In this document: positions 18,317 to 29,880 of the stretch, one piece after another | How positions within the stretch are numbered: position 1 is the stretch's first letter | Layout of the letters: every line of letters starts with the position of its first letter | Assembly: GCF_010672455.1 (NCBI RefSeq) | Contig: NZ_JAAHGO010000015.1 | Span: 62,001 to 126,000, forward strand | Length of the DNA stretch: 64,000 bases | Source: Okeania sp. SIO2C9 | GTDB lineage: Bacteria; Cyanobacteriota; Cyanobacteriia; Cyanobacteriales; Microcoleaceae | Direction of reading: 5' to 3' | The notes under the pieces: model-generated | Told to the model about the DNA's origin: nothing | Database searches by the model: none | What the model saw: only the letters and a program-made list of their open reading frames with translations | Position numbers and translations under genes: made by a program

Positions 18317-18798
18317 TCTACACCTTATCAGGTAAAATCTTTCGATTCCCTGCTAGCATTCTGCTTGGACTTCTTCATTTGACCTCCGTCTTTAGCAGTT
18401 TTAGTATCATGGCAATGTCCATGTAACAATTGGAAATTACTCCAGTCATTAGTAACACCTAATGATTTTGGCTTAATGTGGTCTATTTCCATTGTTTCTA
18501 TATTTAGTATATGAAAGTCGTTCTTACAATAGTTACACTTACCTTTTTGCTGTTTTGGTAGATATTGTTTCTTTTCTGTTAGACCTGAGTATCTGTTTAA
18601 TCTTTGTCCCCAGTATTTGAGGTCTCTGTCAAAGGGTGACTTTTCTCCTTTGATTTTGTTATGTCTAACAATTTTGGTTTTATTGTGTTCTGCTAATTTG
18701 CCAAAAGCCCAATTTCTGTTTCCATCTCTCCCAAAGTATTTTTTCATTATTTCTTTGGTTCCTAGTTTTGGATAATGTTTTTTGTGTAACATTTTTAC

Positions 18799-19003
18799 CG
18801 AATTATTAATAATTAATAATTAATAATTAAATAATTATGGTTTAAAGCCTCCCCTTTTAAGGGGAAAAAAGCGGTCGAGGGATGGCGAGGTCTCGGAGCC
18901 ATATCCAATCGACCAAGAAAAGAAATAATATCTCCTTATATTCAATTCCGTAACGGTTAAAACCCGAGGTAATTATCAATTATCCATTATCAATTAATGA
19001 ATA
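18799..19003 (-). repeat. Family A repeat variant splitting the intron ORF
   Basis: Carries CCTCCCCTTTTAAGGGGA and the block GCGGTCGAGGGATGGCGAGG also seen (with a 21-bp insertion) in the copies at 22240 and 37626. Interrupts the maturase ORF between domain X and the HNH domain. Confidence 0.75.
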
Positions 19004-19048
19004 GGATTTTATATCTCAGGTAGTCCATTTTGTTGAAAGTTTCTTTAC

Positions 19049-19424
19049 TTACTACACTGCTGTAGTAGTTGCACCATCCCCTGATAATTGGATTGATTCT
19101 ACCTGATATATTTTCTTTGAGATTTTCTGATGGTGCATTCTTTAATCCCATGATTATTTTGGCGATTTTTTGGTAATTTTCTTTGACACTCTTTTTGCTA
19201 GGTTTAATTAGTATTTTTATCCCAAGTTTACCTACTTTTGTATGGCTAGCGCTACGGTATAATCCTACTTGGTATTGTTTGATAATGAATTTGCTCTGAT
19301 TATTGATGATTCTGGACATAGGAAAAGCGGATGCAACCGAGCTGCAGGGAATCTACGGCTCGCAAGCGCACTAAATGAATAGTAGTTCTGTAAAATCGGC
19401 AACTGAAATTGATTATTTAATTAC
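19049..19424. repeat. 376-bp direct duplication, copy 1
   Basis: Appears identical to 19561-19936 at a constant offset of 512 bp in all blocks I checked. Covers most of the maturase fragment and 100 bp of flank ending TTTAATTAC. Confidence 0.9.
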
Positions 19425-19560
19425 CGAAAAATTGTGGGTATGCGCCTCCCCTTTTAAGGGGATAATAAAAAAAATTTTCATGAATTTGTCAATCCTCTCC
19501 TTGAAAAGAAGAGGTAATTATTCATTATTCATTATTCATTATTCATTATTAATTGTTGAA
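19425..19560 (+). repeat. Family A repeat between the duplicated segments
   Basis: CGAAAAATTGTGGGTATGCG to AATTGTTGAA, 136 bp, lying exactly between the two copies of the 376-bp duplication. Confidence 0.8.
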
Positions 19561-19936
19561 TTACTACACTGCTGTAGTAGTTGCACCATCCCCTGATAAT
19601 TGGATTGATTCTACCTGATATATTTTCTTTGAGATTTTCTGATGGTGCATTCTTTAATCCCATGATTATTTTGGCGATTTTTTGGTAATTTTCTTTGACA
19701 CTCTTTTTGCTAGGTTTAATTAGTATTTTTATCCCAAGTTTACCTACTTTTGTATGGCTAGCGCTACGGTATAATCCTACTTGGTATTGTTTGATAATGA
19801 ATTTGCTCTGATTATTGATGATTCTGGACATAGGAAAAGCGGATGCAACCGAGCTGCAGGGAATCTACGGCTCGCAAGCGCACTAAATGAATAGTAGTTC
19901 TGTAAAATCGGCAACTGAAATTGATTATTTAATTAC
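19561..19936. repeat. 376-bp direct duplication, copy 2
   Basis: Second copy of 19049-19424. Its maturase frame ends early in repeat sequence (VVIQQLIMNNE), so this is a truncated pseudogene. Confidence 0.9.
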
Positions 19937-20100
19937 AAATAAACCATATAAATAAAAGTGTGACAGGAGAATGGATAGTTATATTATGGCCGGTTGAATA
20001 CTTATAAATAACGACGGAGGAGTCAGGAGAAAAAAAGAAGGAAGAAAAGAAGAAAGTTTTTTATCACTAATTATCCGGACATGATATTACTACTTTTTCC

Positions 20101-20418
20101 CAGAGAAACTATATCGAAAAATTTTATAGAGAAGCGAAGGGTTGGTTAGGTTTAAGAGAGTATCAAGTGATAAATAAAACCAGTTTAATGCGTCACTTTA
20201 TTCTAGTTTTTACTGCCTATACTTTCATCCTGTATCAACAATTAATGGGAGGGCTGAGAAAACGCCGGTGCTCATAAACCTTTGACAAATTTTACAGAAA
20301 CATGATTAAGCATTTCTCACAGGTATTTCTTAGGTTGGAATAGTGGAGATTTAGCATCTTTCATTGAAACTGAGGAAGTAGGTAGAGTTAATCCTCGCTC
20401 AAAATTAAATAGTTTTAA

Positions 20419-20440
<22 letters not shown>
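20101..20440 (+). pseudogene. IS701-type transposase C-terminal remnant
   Basis: The plus strand reads NYIEKFYREAKGWLGLREYQ then KTSLMRHFILVFTAYTFILY and QQLMGGLRKR in one frame; after a frameshift it continues HKPLTNFTE and DLASFIETEEVGRVNPRSK. This matches the conserved C-terminal end of IS701/IS4-like DDE transposases. No start, no catalytic core, several frame breaks. Too degraded for an intact ORF. Its end is overlapped by a family D MITE. Confidence 0.75.
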
Positions 20441-20575
<135 letters not shown>

Positions 20576-20879
20576 AACTTCCCAGTTCCAGGAAAGAAAG
20601 CAAAAAGTGTTCATGTGAGCAAATTAAAAGTTGTATATAAAAAAGACGGTTATACCTATACATTTTGTCAACAGTTGTCCATAAATGTTGATAAAAATGC
20701 CATCTAAGACTTAACAGTTTCTTACAGACACGAAGTACATATATTGTATTGATGGTTTTAGGGAGTAGGGAGGTCGGGAAGGTGGGGAGGCCCGATATCA
20801 AACAAGCAAAAAATATTTACCGATTCAATTATCGCACATTAATCTCGAATATGCTGTAACTATTCAACAAAACATCATA

Positions 20880-21803
20880 TTAAATTTTGTTGATATTTTT
20901 CTTGAGCCACGAACCAGCAAAACCAACTACTAATAATCCAATTAATACAGAAGGTTCAGGAACATCTTCAATTGATTGAGAATCCAGAACACCTGTAGGC
21001 ATATCTGAAAAACTATTTGCCTGGATAAATACAGCAGAATCGAGAAAAGCATCACCAGCATCAGCGATCGCTAACCTAATACGATGAGTTCCGGCACTAA
21101 GTCCTAGTGCTTGTGCAGTAAATACATTAGTGAAACCATCATATTCTATGTCAAAAAATGGTCCACCCTCACTAGGGTCATTATTGTTGAAAAATTCCGG
21201 GTTACTAGCATCAGTTCCTAGTGGTTTACCCCCATTAACTGTATTGATGGCAACTGGAGTAGATGTACCAGGAATTAGAGCAATATTGATTCCATTTACG
21301 AAGAAACCGAAGACATCATTGAATTTAGAGTTTGTCCATTCTACATATTCTTCAGAAGCAAATACATAATTGAAGTAAAGGTCTCCCCCTTCACTTTCAA
21401 AGTCAAATTCCAGAATGGTTGCATCAAAAGTTGTTTGTTCTTCAGGAATCAACCCATCCAAATCTGAATCTCCAGACAATTTATTGTCGGTAGTTTTCTT
21501 ATCTGAACTATTCGGACCTTTAGCATCGGTAGCTGTACCTGTAGTCAGAATAATACCGCTATCAATGCCAATACCAGATGATAATCCATTGGTGAAAATT
21601 CCGGAAGCACCTGCTGTACCTGTATAGTTGATAGAATCTGGTGCAATGGTAATCCCACTGCCTAAGATTTCATTAACTAAATCATTGCCGTTATTGGTGG
21701 GAGTTATGGAAATTGCCTGAGCTGCTGTGATGCCACTGAGAGCAGCGAAAGCTGTTCCAGCAAGGGTTGCTGAAAGTTTTTTGATGAATTGTGAAATAGT
21801 CAT
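20880..21803 (-). CDS. PEP-CTERM protein with choice-of-anchor L domain
   Basis: Secreted surface protein. I choose ATG 21803 because it gives a clean signal peptide (SQFIKKLSATLAGTAFAALS, cleaved near AQA); the longer frame uses a TTG. The body has choice-of-anchor L features: SINYTGTAGASGIFTNGL, GIILTTGTATDAKGPN, FNYVFASEEYVEW and NDVFGFFVNGIN. The C-terminus is a PEP-CTERM tail: VPEPSVLIGLLVVGFAGSWL followed by basic KKNINKI. A likely substrate of the cyanoexosortase B encoded at 4889. Single gene with unassigned flanks. Confidence 0.9.
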   Translation of the reverse strand: MTISQFIKKLSATLAGTAFAALSGITAAQAISITPTNNGNDLVNEILGSGITIAPDSINYTGTAGASGIFTNGLSSGIGIDSGIILTTGTATDAKGPNSSDKKTTDNKLSGDSDLDGLIPEEQTTFDATILEFDFESEGGDLYFNYVFASEEYVEWTNSKFNDVFGFFVNGINIALIPGTSTPVAINTVNGGKPLGTDASNPEFFNNNDPSEGGPFFDIEYDGFTNVFTAQALGLSAGTHRIRLAIADAGDAFLDSAVFIQANSFSDMPTGVLDSQSIEDVPEPSVLIGLLVVGFAGSWLKKNINKI

Positions 21804-22239
21804 GATTAGATTGACCCTAAAAAAGTAAGATGTTGACAATACATAGTTGAGTTCTTTGTTTGTTCCTCAACATATTCTTACTATCAGTAATTTTTCGGAC
21901 TTTTAGTGTGATTCGGATCTTGAAGAGGTGGTGATATTTACTTAGTATATTTGTGAACGCAGGCAATTAGTATTGGAAACGCGCTCAAATAGTTAAATTG
22001 ATGGAATAGTTATGAATAAAGAACTTTATCTAGCTATTAACTCCTGACTTCTGACTTTTTCTTCATACATTGCAGAAGTAGTAGACAAGTATTCAAAGCG
22101 CCAGATTCAGGACTACCATTTTTTTACCTACGACATATCACTTACGACATATTACTTAGTCTTCTTCAATAATCACAAAGAAGTTGATCGCTATCACTCA
22201 CATTAGGATTAGTTTGCAAATAATCATATACCTGTTTAC

Positions 22240-22456
22240 CGAAAAATTGTGGGTATGCGCCTCCCCTTGGATAGGGGATAATAAGCGGTCGTTTGCGCAG
22301 CATGACCTAGGATGGGATGGCGAGGTCTCGGAGCTGTCCGACCATCGACTCCTGTGAAAAAAAATTTTCATGAATTTGTCAATCCTCTTCAATTTATTCT
22401 CAAGGAGAGGTAATTATTCATTATTCATTATTCATTATTCATTATTAATTGTTGAA
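22240..22456 (+). repeat. Family A repeat inserted in duplicated gene fragment
   Basis: CGAAAAATTGTGGGTATGCG to TTAATTGTTGAA. Contains a small dispersed repeat at 22291-22312 that the variant at 18799-19003 lacks. Confidence 0.85.
22291..22312 (-). repeat. Small dispersed repeat (21-bp insertion)
   Basis: GTTTGCGCAGCATGACCTAG subtype. Between GCGGTCG and GGGATGGCGAGG this copy has 21 bases more than the copy near 18871. Confidence 0.75.
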
Positions 22457-22733
22457 AAGCTTCTATCAACAAATCATCCAGATTCAAATTCCATAAAATA
22501 ATCTTGCCATCGCAGAAGCTAACATTTTGCCATCAGGACTAAAACTCACACTCAAAACATTCACCTGATGAGTATTCAAACTTTTGAGTGCAGCAGAAGT
22601 CGATCCAGAATTATGTTTTGCGACTTTTAAGGTTTAATTTTTATTTAGCGATCAGTTTCATAAATGAAAAACGATCGCCCCTGAAACTAACAAGCGATCG
22701 CTCTTATCTAATATATTTATAACTTTAGTAATT

Positions 22734-23450
22734 CTATTTGCGTTTTAACATGGAAGCACCAGCAGTACCAAAAGCTAGCAAACCTAAAATTGAAGCTGGT
22801 TCAGGTGTTGATTTAGGTGGTTCAAATTGTGTAAAAGTGATATTGTCGATTCCAGTTCCTATATCTCCTCTTCCATTAACACTATAAATAATAGACACAG
22901 ATTTTATAGCATTTGAATTACCACTAATGCTAAAAGTATCAATGGTTTCCGGATTTCCACCCGTTGGATTAGAACCTAGAAAGTCCTGAGAATTAATAAC
23001 AGTTGAAAAACTATCAGAATATACTGTTACAGTCGCTACACCAGGACCACCATTAAAAAATAACGCATCTAAATCTAGAAGGTCTATACTAACTTCCGAC
23101 ACAGCTTGACTAAATTCAATAAAGTAGTTACTAGCTCCCGATCCTGACGACCCATCAGTCAGGAAGAAATTACCAATTTCTGACTGAAGACTAGCACCAT
23201 CAGTAGGACCAAAAGCAGTTGTTTGGCCTCCAGTTTGTGCGATTTCCGGATTAGATGTGGGAGTTTGATCTCCTATACCAAAAGTTAACACATTACCATT
23301 ACTAGCAGTAACACTGTTAACCAATTCACGATCGCTGAATCCACTTTCAAAATCAACTACACCCATTGAAGCAGCTTGAACTGGAGAATTTATTGCCACC
23401 AAACCAGCAGAAGTAATTACTGTTCCTATTAAATAGTTATTCGCAGTCAA
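22734..23450 (-). CDS. PEP-CTERM protein, function unknown
   Basis: A 238-residue secreted protein with signal-like N-terminus (LIGTVITSAGLVAINSPVQA), an all-beta body rich in Ser/Gly/Asn, and a C-terminal sorting signal TPEPASILGLLAFGTAGASM ending LKRK. No ATG precedes it: the only in-frame start is TTG at 23450, immediately after a perfect hairpin (23460-23494), and an in-frame stop lies inside the hairpin. The natural start may therefore have been altered by that insertion. Likely exosortase substrate. Confidence 0.82.
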   Translation of the reverse strand: MTANNYLIGTVITSAGLVAINSPVQAASMGVVDFESGFSDRELVNSVTASNGNVLTFGIGDQTPTSNPEIAQTGGQTTAFGPTDGASLQSEIGNFFLTDGSSGSGASNYFIEFSQAVSEVSIDLLDLDALFFNGGPGVATVTVYSDSFSTVINSQDFLGSNPTGGNPETIDTFSISGNSNAIKSVSIIYSVNGRGDIGTGIDNITFTQFEPPKSTPEPASILGLLAFGTAGASMLKRK

Positions 23451-23459
23451 AGCATTAGT

Positions 23460-23494
23460 TAAAGTTTTTACTGTCTACGACAGTAAAAACTTTA
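23460..23494. other. Perfect 16-bp-arm hairpin at a gene start
   Basis: TAAAGTTTTTACTGTC, 3-nt loop, then its exact complement. Sits about 10 bp before the TTG start of the PEP-CTERM gene. Could be an attenuator, a regulator site or a small palindromic insertion. Confidence 0.7.
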
Positions 23495-23915
23495 GAGAAT
23501 TTTTTTTGTGTACTTGATTATTCTCTATCATAATTACTTTCCCCTTTTAGATAGACTTTGATTAACTTGAAATGGATTAAATTTCAACTAAATTTATAGT
23601 GGCACAAACATTATTGAAATAGCAAGTGTTTATTAAAAACTTCACTGAATCTTCGTAAAACAGGCAAAAATCTAGTACAACTTTATAGTATCTTTATAAA
23701 ATTTTCCCAAAATATCATCAATTTTTTTTAATATCAACTATTTTTCCGTAGCTTTACCGAATCTTTAAAAATTGGGATAATTTTTCAAACTTGCTAGGAT
23801 AGGTTTTCTGCCATAGCGAATATGAAATGCAACGCATATTCTAATAGTAGAATGGGCAAAGATAAAGTTACAAAAAATAACCAATATTACTACTTCTACA
23901 AAAACACCATTTTCT

Positions 23916-24022
23916 TATAGCGGTTTTCGCTCTTGATGAACCACATCGCCATAACCAAAACCCTGTAGGGACGTTGCATGCAACGTCCCTACAGTGGTCT
24001 ACTGAAATGAAAACCGCTGTAA
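23916..24022 (+). mobile_element. Family E MITE overlapping the 3' end of a gene
   Basis: Inverted ends TATAGCGGTTTTCGC and GAAAACCGCTGTA; the core is a 32-bp perfect palindrome (23963-23994) built on GTAGGGACGTTGCA. It supplies the last nine codons and the stop of the AAA/WD40 gene. Confidence 0.78.
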
Positions 24023-27000
24023 TCACAAAGAAGTCGATCGCTCTCACTGACATTAGGATTAGTTTGCAAATAATCATATACCTGTTTACAAGCTTCTATC
24101 AACAAATTATCCAGATTCAAATTCCATAAAATAATCTTGCCATTGACATCAGCAGAAGCTAACATCTGACCGTCTGGACTAAAACTTACACTTAAAACAT
24201 TAGCTTGATGAGTATTCAAACTTTTGAGCAAAGTACCATCAAAATGCCACACTCTCAATATCCCATCTGTACTACCAGAAACCAATATCTGACTATCAGG
24301 ACTGAAATCAATACTATTTACTTGCCCTGTGTGTATGAAAGTATGTAGAAGTTTTCCATTGGTTAACCAAATTTTGACAGTGCCATCACTACTCGCAGTA
24401 GCTATTCTCTGGCGATCAGGGCTAAACTTAATATCTCGAATTTCCGAACCATGAGCTTCTAAATTCAAAAGTAATTCTCCTTCATCGCTGAAAATTTTTA
24501 CTGTGTTGTAATTAGCAATAGCTCTCATTTTGCCATCCGAACTCCAAACTGACAATTTTGATAGCTTTCCCTTTTTAATTCCCAATAATTTACCATTTCT
24601 GGTTTGCCAAATTTTGATAACTTTACCTTGACTAGCAGAATAAAGCTTTTTGCCATCTTTGCTAAACTCAATTTTGTAGACCGGAGAATTATGCCCTATT
24701 AATGGCTTCAACCTATTATCAAAGTTCCATAAAATTACAGCTTCGTCAGCACCAGTTGAGGCAATAATGTTTTCAGTAGGGCTAAAACTGACACCATAAA
24801 CGGGAGCATTGTGTCCCTTAAAAACCTGTAGCAGCTTACCATCTAGACTCCAAAGTTTGACAGTATTGTCATAACCAGCAGAGGCAATAGTTTGATCGTC
24901 TGGGCTAAAACTGATACTCTGAATTAGGCCATTATCTCCTTCTATTATGTTGAGTGGTTCAAATTTTTTGTTTTGACGACTCCACAGAGCGATCGCTTTA
25001 CCACTTGTAGATGCTAATAGTTGCCCATCTGAACTGAAATTGAGACTTTTAACTGAAGCATTATTGTTTTTTAGTGTTTGAAGTAACTTGCCGGTTCCTA
25101 GATGCCAAAGTTTGATAGTTTTGTCGCTTCCACCAGAAGCCAATAATTGACCATCAGGACTAAAACTGACACTTTCAACCCAACCACGATGTCCTCCCAG
25201 AGTTTGTAGTCTTTGACCATCTTCACTCCACACAATTACGCTACCATCTGCACTTGCTGATGCTAATTTTTTACCATCTGGGCTAAAACTGATATCTCTG
25301 ACTTTGTGTTGATGCCCTACTAATGTTTGTAGTAATTTACCCTCAAGACTCCACAGTTTAATTGTTTGATCGTGGCTAGCAGAAGCAACTAATTGTTTAT
25401 GAGGATGAAAACTAAGACTACGAACTTTAGCATCATGTCCTACAAATGTTTGCAACAATTTTCCTTGAGTATTCCATAGTCTAACTGTGCTATCATCACT
25501 AGCAGAAGCAATGAGTGTACCAGTAGGGTTAAAAGTGACACTAATTACTGTTCTTTCATGCCCATGAAGGCGGTTACGCTCTTTTGACAAGTAAATTCCT
25601 TGATGTAAAGCCATTATTACTCGCATTCTGGTATCTGCACCAACACCCCATGATTTTTGGAGTTTTTTTCCTGCTTTTATTTTTGCTATTAAAGCATCTA
25701 AACCACGGTCTGATTCAAATAGTGTTTCTGAAGAAATACTGAGCAAATTTAGTTGGATTTTTCTCTCGCTAATTAGCGATTTAATTAAAAATATACCTGT
25801 TAAAATAGCAAGAATAGTCATGGCAATACTGCTAAAAATAGCTATTCTTAGTCGTTGACGCAAAACTTTATTTATTTTTAACTGGGAACGCTGTTTTTCT
25901 TCTTTAAGTTCATTTTCTTGGCTAGCAGTTAAGAATTTATAGTCTTTGTTACTTAAACTTTTATTTGTTGCCCATAGTTGAGCATCTTGTAGTGCTTGAC
26001 CTCTTAATAATCGAGATTTATCTTGACAACCAGAAGTCAACCAAGCTGTTATTGCTTCGGAATAGGGACGTAATTTTTCAAGTTCTTTTTCTATCCATTC
26101 TAAGTTAAATACTTCTTGATAGATGCGATTATAAACTTTTAATTTATTACCTCGTTTTACTATTAATCCTGATAAGCATAATAGGGTTTGTTCGAGGCTA
26201 GAGTCAGTATCAATTTCTCCCTTATTTAAAATTTGTTGATAAAGTCCTAATAATCTATTAGCTTTTTGTTCGTCGTTCAGGAGGCGATCGCTAATTGTTC
26301 TTAAATGTTGTGGTTCATCAATTGATTGCCAATTTTCAATTATTTTTTGTCTGACTAAGTTTTCTACAAAAGCAGTCTCTGGATAATTTATGTTTTTTTC
26401 TACTATCTTATTCAAAGATGTTACAGTATTTTTTTTGTCTGTATTTAATCCTCCATCGTTATTTTCAACTAACTCTATATCTTTTCTTTCTAGTGAAGAT
26501 TGGGGTGAATATAACTGAATTAACCGACAAACTTTTTGAGTTAAAAATGGTTGTCCTCCCGTCCAATCCAAAACTGCTGACATTACTGCCTCAGAATCAT
26601 TAACTTTTCCTATTAAGCCTAAAGTTAATGGTTGAATTTCATCTATGTGAAAACCTGTTAGTTCAATTGCTCGACCAATATTAAAAGGAGTACGTCGTTT
26701 ATCCCTAATTAAATCTGAAGGGGTGGCAACTCCCATCATTACAAATGTTATTCGTTCATATTTTGGTTGATTTGCTCGTCTATTATTGAAATTTCTAATA
26801 ACAGCAAAAAAATCGTCAGCACTAAAAGGTAAATTTAAGATACTATCAACTTCATCAACAAAAATTACTATTCTTTGAGAAACTTTTTTTAAGAGGAAAT
26901 CATTGATAAAATTGTCAAATTTTTTGACTGGAGATAAAAATATATCTTGAGCATTCCACCAACTGTCGATATCAAAAGTATCGTCTAAATTTAAACTACT

Positions 27001-27279
27001 AACAATACTATCAATTATTCCTGCATACCATTGTTCATTAGTAATTTCAAAAGTACCAATCCCTGTCAAATCTACACTAGCACAAAGAATATCTTCTGCT
27101 TCTAATCTTTGAATTGTTCTAACTCTCAAACTTGATTTACCCATTTGTCGGGAGTTTAGTACAAAACAAAACTCACCTGCTTTAATTGCTTGATAAAGCT
27201 CTTCGTCAGCTTTTCGTTTAACATAACTAGGAGCATCATTGGGTAAACAGCCACCTAAATGATATTGGTAATTATTCAT
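23989..27279 (-). CDS. AAA-like ATPase with C-terminal WD40 propeller repeats
   Basis: 1096-residue signalling or conflict-type protein. N-terminal AAA-like (AAA_35-type) domain with P-loop [24 protein letters not shown] and Walker [13 protein letters not shown], ending with a winged-helix-like region. A membrane helix follows (about residues 480-503, [20 protein letters not shown]), then roughly a dozen WD40 repeats ([28 protein letters not shown] and so on). Such architectures are frequent in multicellular cyanobacteria; ligand and output are unknown. The last residues SGFHFSRPL come from an inserted MITE; the related fragment at 22168 ends directly after LLCDY. Confidence 0.9.
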   Translation of the reverse strand: MNNYQYHLGGCLPNDAPSYVKRKADEELYQAIKAGEFCFVLNSRQMGKSSLRVRTIQRLEAEDILCASVDLTGIGTFEITNEQWYAGIIDSIVSSLNLDDTFDIDSWWNAQDIFLSPVKKFDNFINDFLLKKVSQRIVIFVDEVDSILNLPFSADDFFAVIRNFNNRRANQPKYERITFVMMGVATPSDLIRDKRRTPFNIGRAIELTGFHIDEIQPLTLGLIGKVNDSEAVMSAVLDWTGGQPFLTQKVCRLIQLYSPQSSLERKDIELVENNDGGLNTDKKNTVTSLNKIVEKNINYPETAFVENLVRQKIIENWQSIDEPQHLRTISDRLLNDEQKANRLLGLYQQILNKGEIDTDSSLEQTLLCLSGLIVKRGNKLKVYNRIYQEVFNLEWIEKELEKLRPYSEAITAWLTSGCQDKSRLLRGQALQDAQLWATNKSLSNKDYKFLTASQENELKEEKQRSQLKINKVLRQRLRIAIFSSIAMTILAILTGIFLIKSLISERKIQLNLLSISSETLFESDRGLDALIAKIKAGKKLQKSWGVGADTRMRVIMALHQGIYLSKERNRLHGHERTVISVTFNPTGTLIASASDDSTVRLWNTQGKLLQTFVGHDAKVRSLSFHPHKQLVASASHDQTIKLWSLEGKLLQTLVGHQHKVRDISFSPDGKKLASASADGSVIVWSEDGQRLQTLGGHRGWVESVSFSPDGQLLASGGSDKTIKLWHLGTGKLLQTLKNNNASVKSLNFSSDGQLLASTSGKAIALWSRQNKKFEPLNIIEGDNGLIQSISFSPDDQTIASAGYDNTVKLWSLDGKLLQVFKGHNAPVYGVSFSPTENIIASTGADEAVILWNFDNRLKPLIGHNSPVYKIEFSKDGKKLYSASQGKVIKIWQTRNGKLLGIKKGKLSKLSVWSSDGKMRAIANYNTVKIFSDEGELLLNLEAHGSEIRDIKFSPDRQRIATASSDGTVKIWLTNGKLLHTFIHTGQVNSIDFSPDSQILVSGSTDGILRVWHFDGTLLKSLNTHQANVLSVSFSPDGQMLASADVNGKIILWNLNLDNLLIEACKQVYDYLQTNPNVSESDRLLCDYSGFHFSRPL

Positions 27280-27791
27280 AAAAAAAATTAGGGGATAGCT
27301 ACTTTTTTCTTATTTTTTTTTGTCATATTTTTTTTACGGAAAAATTCAGGTATAATACCAAGGGTGATAAATATTTGCTACAAATAATTTTCTAGGTGTT
27401 AGGTACTAGGTTCTAGGTTTTAAGTTTTAGGTGGATTATTAGTTATTTACTAGCCAGTTTATTTGTAACATTATTTTTTCAATTTGTATAAAGCCTCTCC
27501 TTTAAAGGAGAGGCTTTATACCTTAATTATTCGGTAATTCTTAATTCTTAATTTTTAATTCTAAATTCTTGAATAAAACTTTCTCTAGAACCCCTATAAT
27601 ATTAATCGAAACCAATTAATTAATACCAAATTCAAGAAATATTATTACAGTAAAATCCGGGGGCAAAGGATTGGAAAATTGGCACTTGTTCTCTCTCATA
27701 ACTAACACCTAACACCTAGAAATAAACCACTGTAGCAATATTTTATGAAAATGGTATAACTGATAATCATCTCACAAAAGTTGAATCGAAA
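27280..27791. other. Intergenic region between divergent genes
   Basis: AT-rich, with variants of CTAGGTTTTAGG repeats and a perfect inverted repeat AAAGCCTCTC/GAGAGGCTTT at 27490-27517 centred on CTTTAAAG. It must hold the pyrB promoter; no clear elements seen. Since both neighbours start here, the hairpin is unlikely to be their terminator. Confidence 0.45.
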
Positions 27792-28787
27792 ATGTCTACA
27801 AACCTCTGGACTCGTCGTCATATTTTATCTCTGGCAGAATTTACACCCAATGAATATAATATTGTATTACAAACAGCAGCTAGTTTTCAAGAAGTTTTAG
27901 GTCGCAGGATGAAGAAAGTGCCTGCATTACAAGGTCAAGTAGTAGCAAATTTATTCTTTGAACCTTCTACACGCACCCGCAATAGTTTTGAACTAGCTGC
28001 TAAACGTTTGTCTGCGGATACTCTAAATTTTGCCCCTGGTACTTCTTCTCTCAGCAAGGGGGAAACTATCCTGGATACAGCAATGACCTATCTAGCAATG
28101 GGTACAGATATGATGGTCATTCGACATCGTGATGCAGGAGTTCCGGCAGCGATCGCTTCAGAAATGGATCGCAATGGTTCTGGAGTGCGAATTCTGAATG
28201 CTGGAGATGGTCAACATGAACACCCTTCTCAAGCTTTACTTGACTTATTTACTATCTGTATGTTGTTAGATTCAACTCAACCTAGAATAGAACTTTTGGA
28301 GGGAAAAAAAATTGCTATTGTAGGAGATATCCTCCACTCTAGAGTAGCACGGTCTAATATTTGGAGTTTTACGGCTTCTGGTGCGGAAGTACATTTAGCT
28401 GGAACACCTACTTTACTACCTAAATATTTCGCCGAATTTGGCAAAAATAGACCGAGTAAATTATTTGTACATTGGGATATTAAACCAGCTCTAGAAAAAG
28501 CTGATTTTGTAATGACCCTACGTCTCCAAAAAGAAAGGATGAGCGAATCTTTATTACCTAGTTTACGGGAATATCATCAATTATTTGGTATTACACGCGA
28601 TCGCCTCAAACTTTGTCAACCAGGAGTCAAATTATTACACCCTGGACCTGTTAACCGAGGAGTAGAAATTAGTTCTGACTTAATGGATGATCCCCAGTTA
28701 AGTTTAATTTCTCAACAAGTCACCAGTGGTATTGCTGTAAGAATGGCTTTACTATATCTTTTAGGTGGAAGCAAAACAGAATCTTGA
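27792..28787 (+). CDS. pyrB: Aspartate carbamoyltransferase catalytic subunit
   Basis: Second step of pyrimidine synthesis: carbamoyl phosphate plus L-aspartate gives N-carbamoyl-aspartate. The 331-residue protein shows the carbamoyl phosphate loop [11 protein letters not shown] at about residues 56-66, the 80s-loop region [24 protein letters not shown] and [12 protein letters not shown] near the end. ATG at 27792. Standard length and no anomalies. Confidence 0.97.
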   Translation: MSTNLWTRRHILSLAEFTPNEYNIVLQTAASFQEVLGRRMKKVPALQGQVVANLFFEPSTRTRNSFELAAKRLSADTLNFAPGTSSLSKGETILDTAMTYLAMGTDMMVIRHRDAGVPAAIASEMDRNGSGVRILNAGDGQHEHPSQALLDLFTICMLLDSTQPRIELLEGKKIAIVGDILHSRVARSNIWSFTASGAEVHLAGTPTLLPKYFAEFGKNRPSKLFVHWDIKPALEKADFVMTLRLQKERMSESLLPSLREYHQLFGITRDRLKLCQPGVKLLHPGPVNRGVEISSDLMDDPQLSLISQQVTSGIAVRMALLYLLGGSKTES

Positions 28788-28999
28788 ATATAGCAATTAC
28801 CATACTGGTGAATTACAAAATTATAGGTTTTATACCAAATTGATAAATGTTTACTACAAATAGCTAGGATATTTCTTATTCCTCACTCCTCACTCCTCAC
28901 TCCTCACTCCTCACTCCTCACTCATCAGGAGTCGTATGGGAATTGCTTTAATGGTAGTTTTTAGGTCTAAATTTATCTTTTTAGTCCAAAAGGTATCTC

Positions 29000-29272
29000 C
29001 TTTGACATCCTCCCGACGCTGCACTTGCGTGACAGCGCGGGATTCCTAACCATCGCGCTCTTAGATCTTTCTGCTTCAATGCACCTGCCTCCAAGGCCGA
29101 ACCTTTTTCTGGTCTTACGGTCGCTCCACAGACTGACACTGCTAGCCCAGCAGCCATATTTCTAAGTCTAACACACTATTGACATGCGCCGCAAAATTGA
29201 TTGGTTTTCATGCCCTAGCTCCCCTTCGGGAGAGCGCGGGTCTTCAACCAACCTTGAGATAAAGTATTTTAA
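29000..29272 (-). mobile_element. IS200/IS605-derived miniature element, copy 2
   Basis: Same left and right ends as 98-377. In one frame the interior reads AAGLAVSVCGATVRPEKG, a TnpB C-terminal relic. Lacks the 21-bp insertion of copy 1. Sequence immediately 3' of the right end on the minus strand (GGAGATACCTTTTGG) would be the guide if transcribed. Confidence 0.72.
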
Positions 29273-29868
<596 letters not shown>

Positions 29869-29880
29869 TTGAATGATATT

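Larger units (their letters stand above)
18215..19424 (-). pseudogene. Group II intron remnant with split maturase/HNH ORF
   Basis: Minus-strand order: a maturase (domain X) piece at 18990-19319 with KILIKPSKKSVKEN and GRINPIIRGWCNYYSSVV, a repeat insertion at 18799-19003, an HNH nuclease piece at 18328-18792 with CNYC, IDHIKPKSLG and HGHCHD, then intron domains V and VI (18215-18316). The reverse transcriptase domain is gone. Removing the repeat would rejoin LRYKIL with HPKLGTKEIMKKYFGRDGNR, as in intact intron proteins. Domain V carries a tandem duplication that should abolish catalysis. Confidence 0.85.
22168..22590 (-). pseudogene. Duplicated 3' end of the AAA/WD40 gene, interrupted
   Basis: Homologous to 24015-24225, the 3' end of the large gene at 23989-27279 (shared [14 protein letters not shown], then an immediate stop after LLCDY). 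It is split by a family A repeat at 22240-22456. Because the parent copy is uninterrupted at that point (GTTTAC-AAGCTT), it shows the insertion cleanly. Confidence 0.85.

Noticed and set aside
22198-22392. 64-codon minus-strand ORF
   Set aside because: Composed of family A repeat and the duplicated WD40 3' end.
27490-27517. Perfect inverted repeat as a transcription terminator
   Set aside because: Both neighbouring genes start, rather than end, in this region and there is no T run; it resembles the stems of dispersed repeats.
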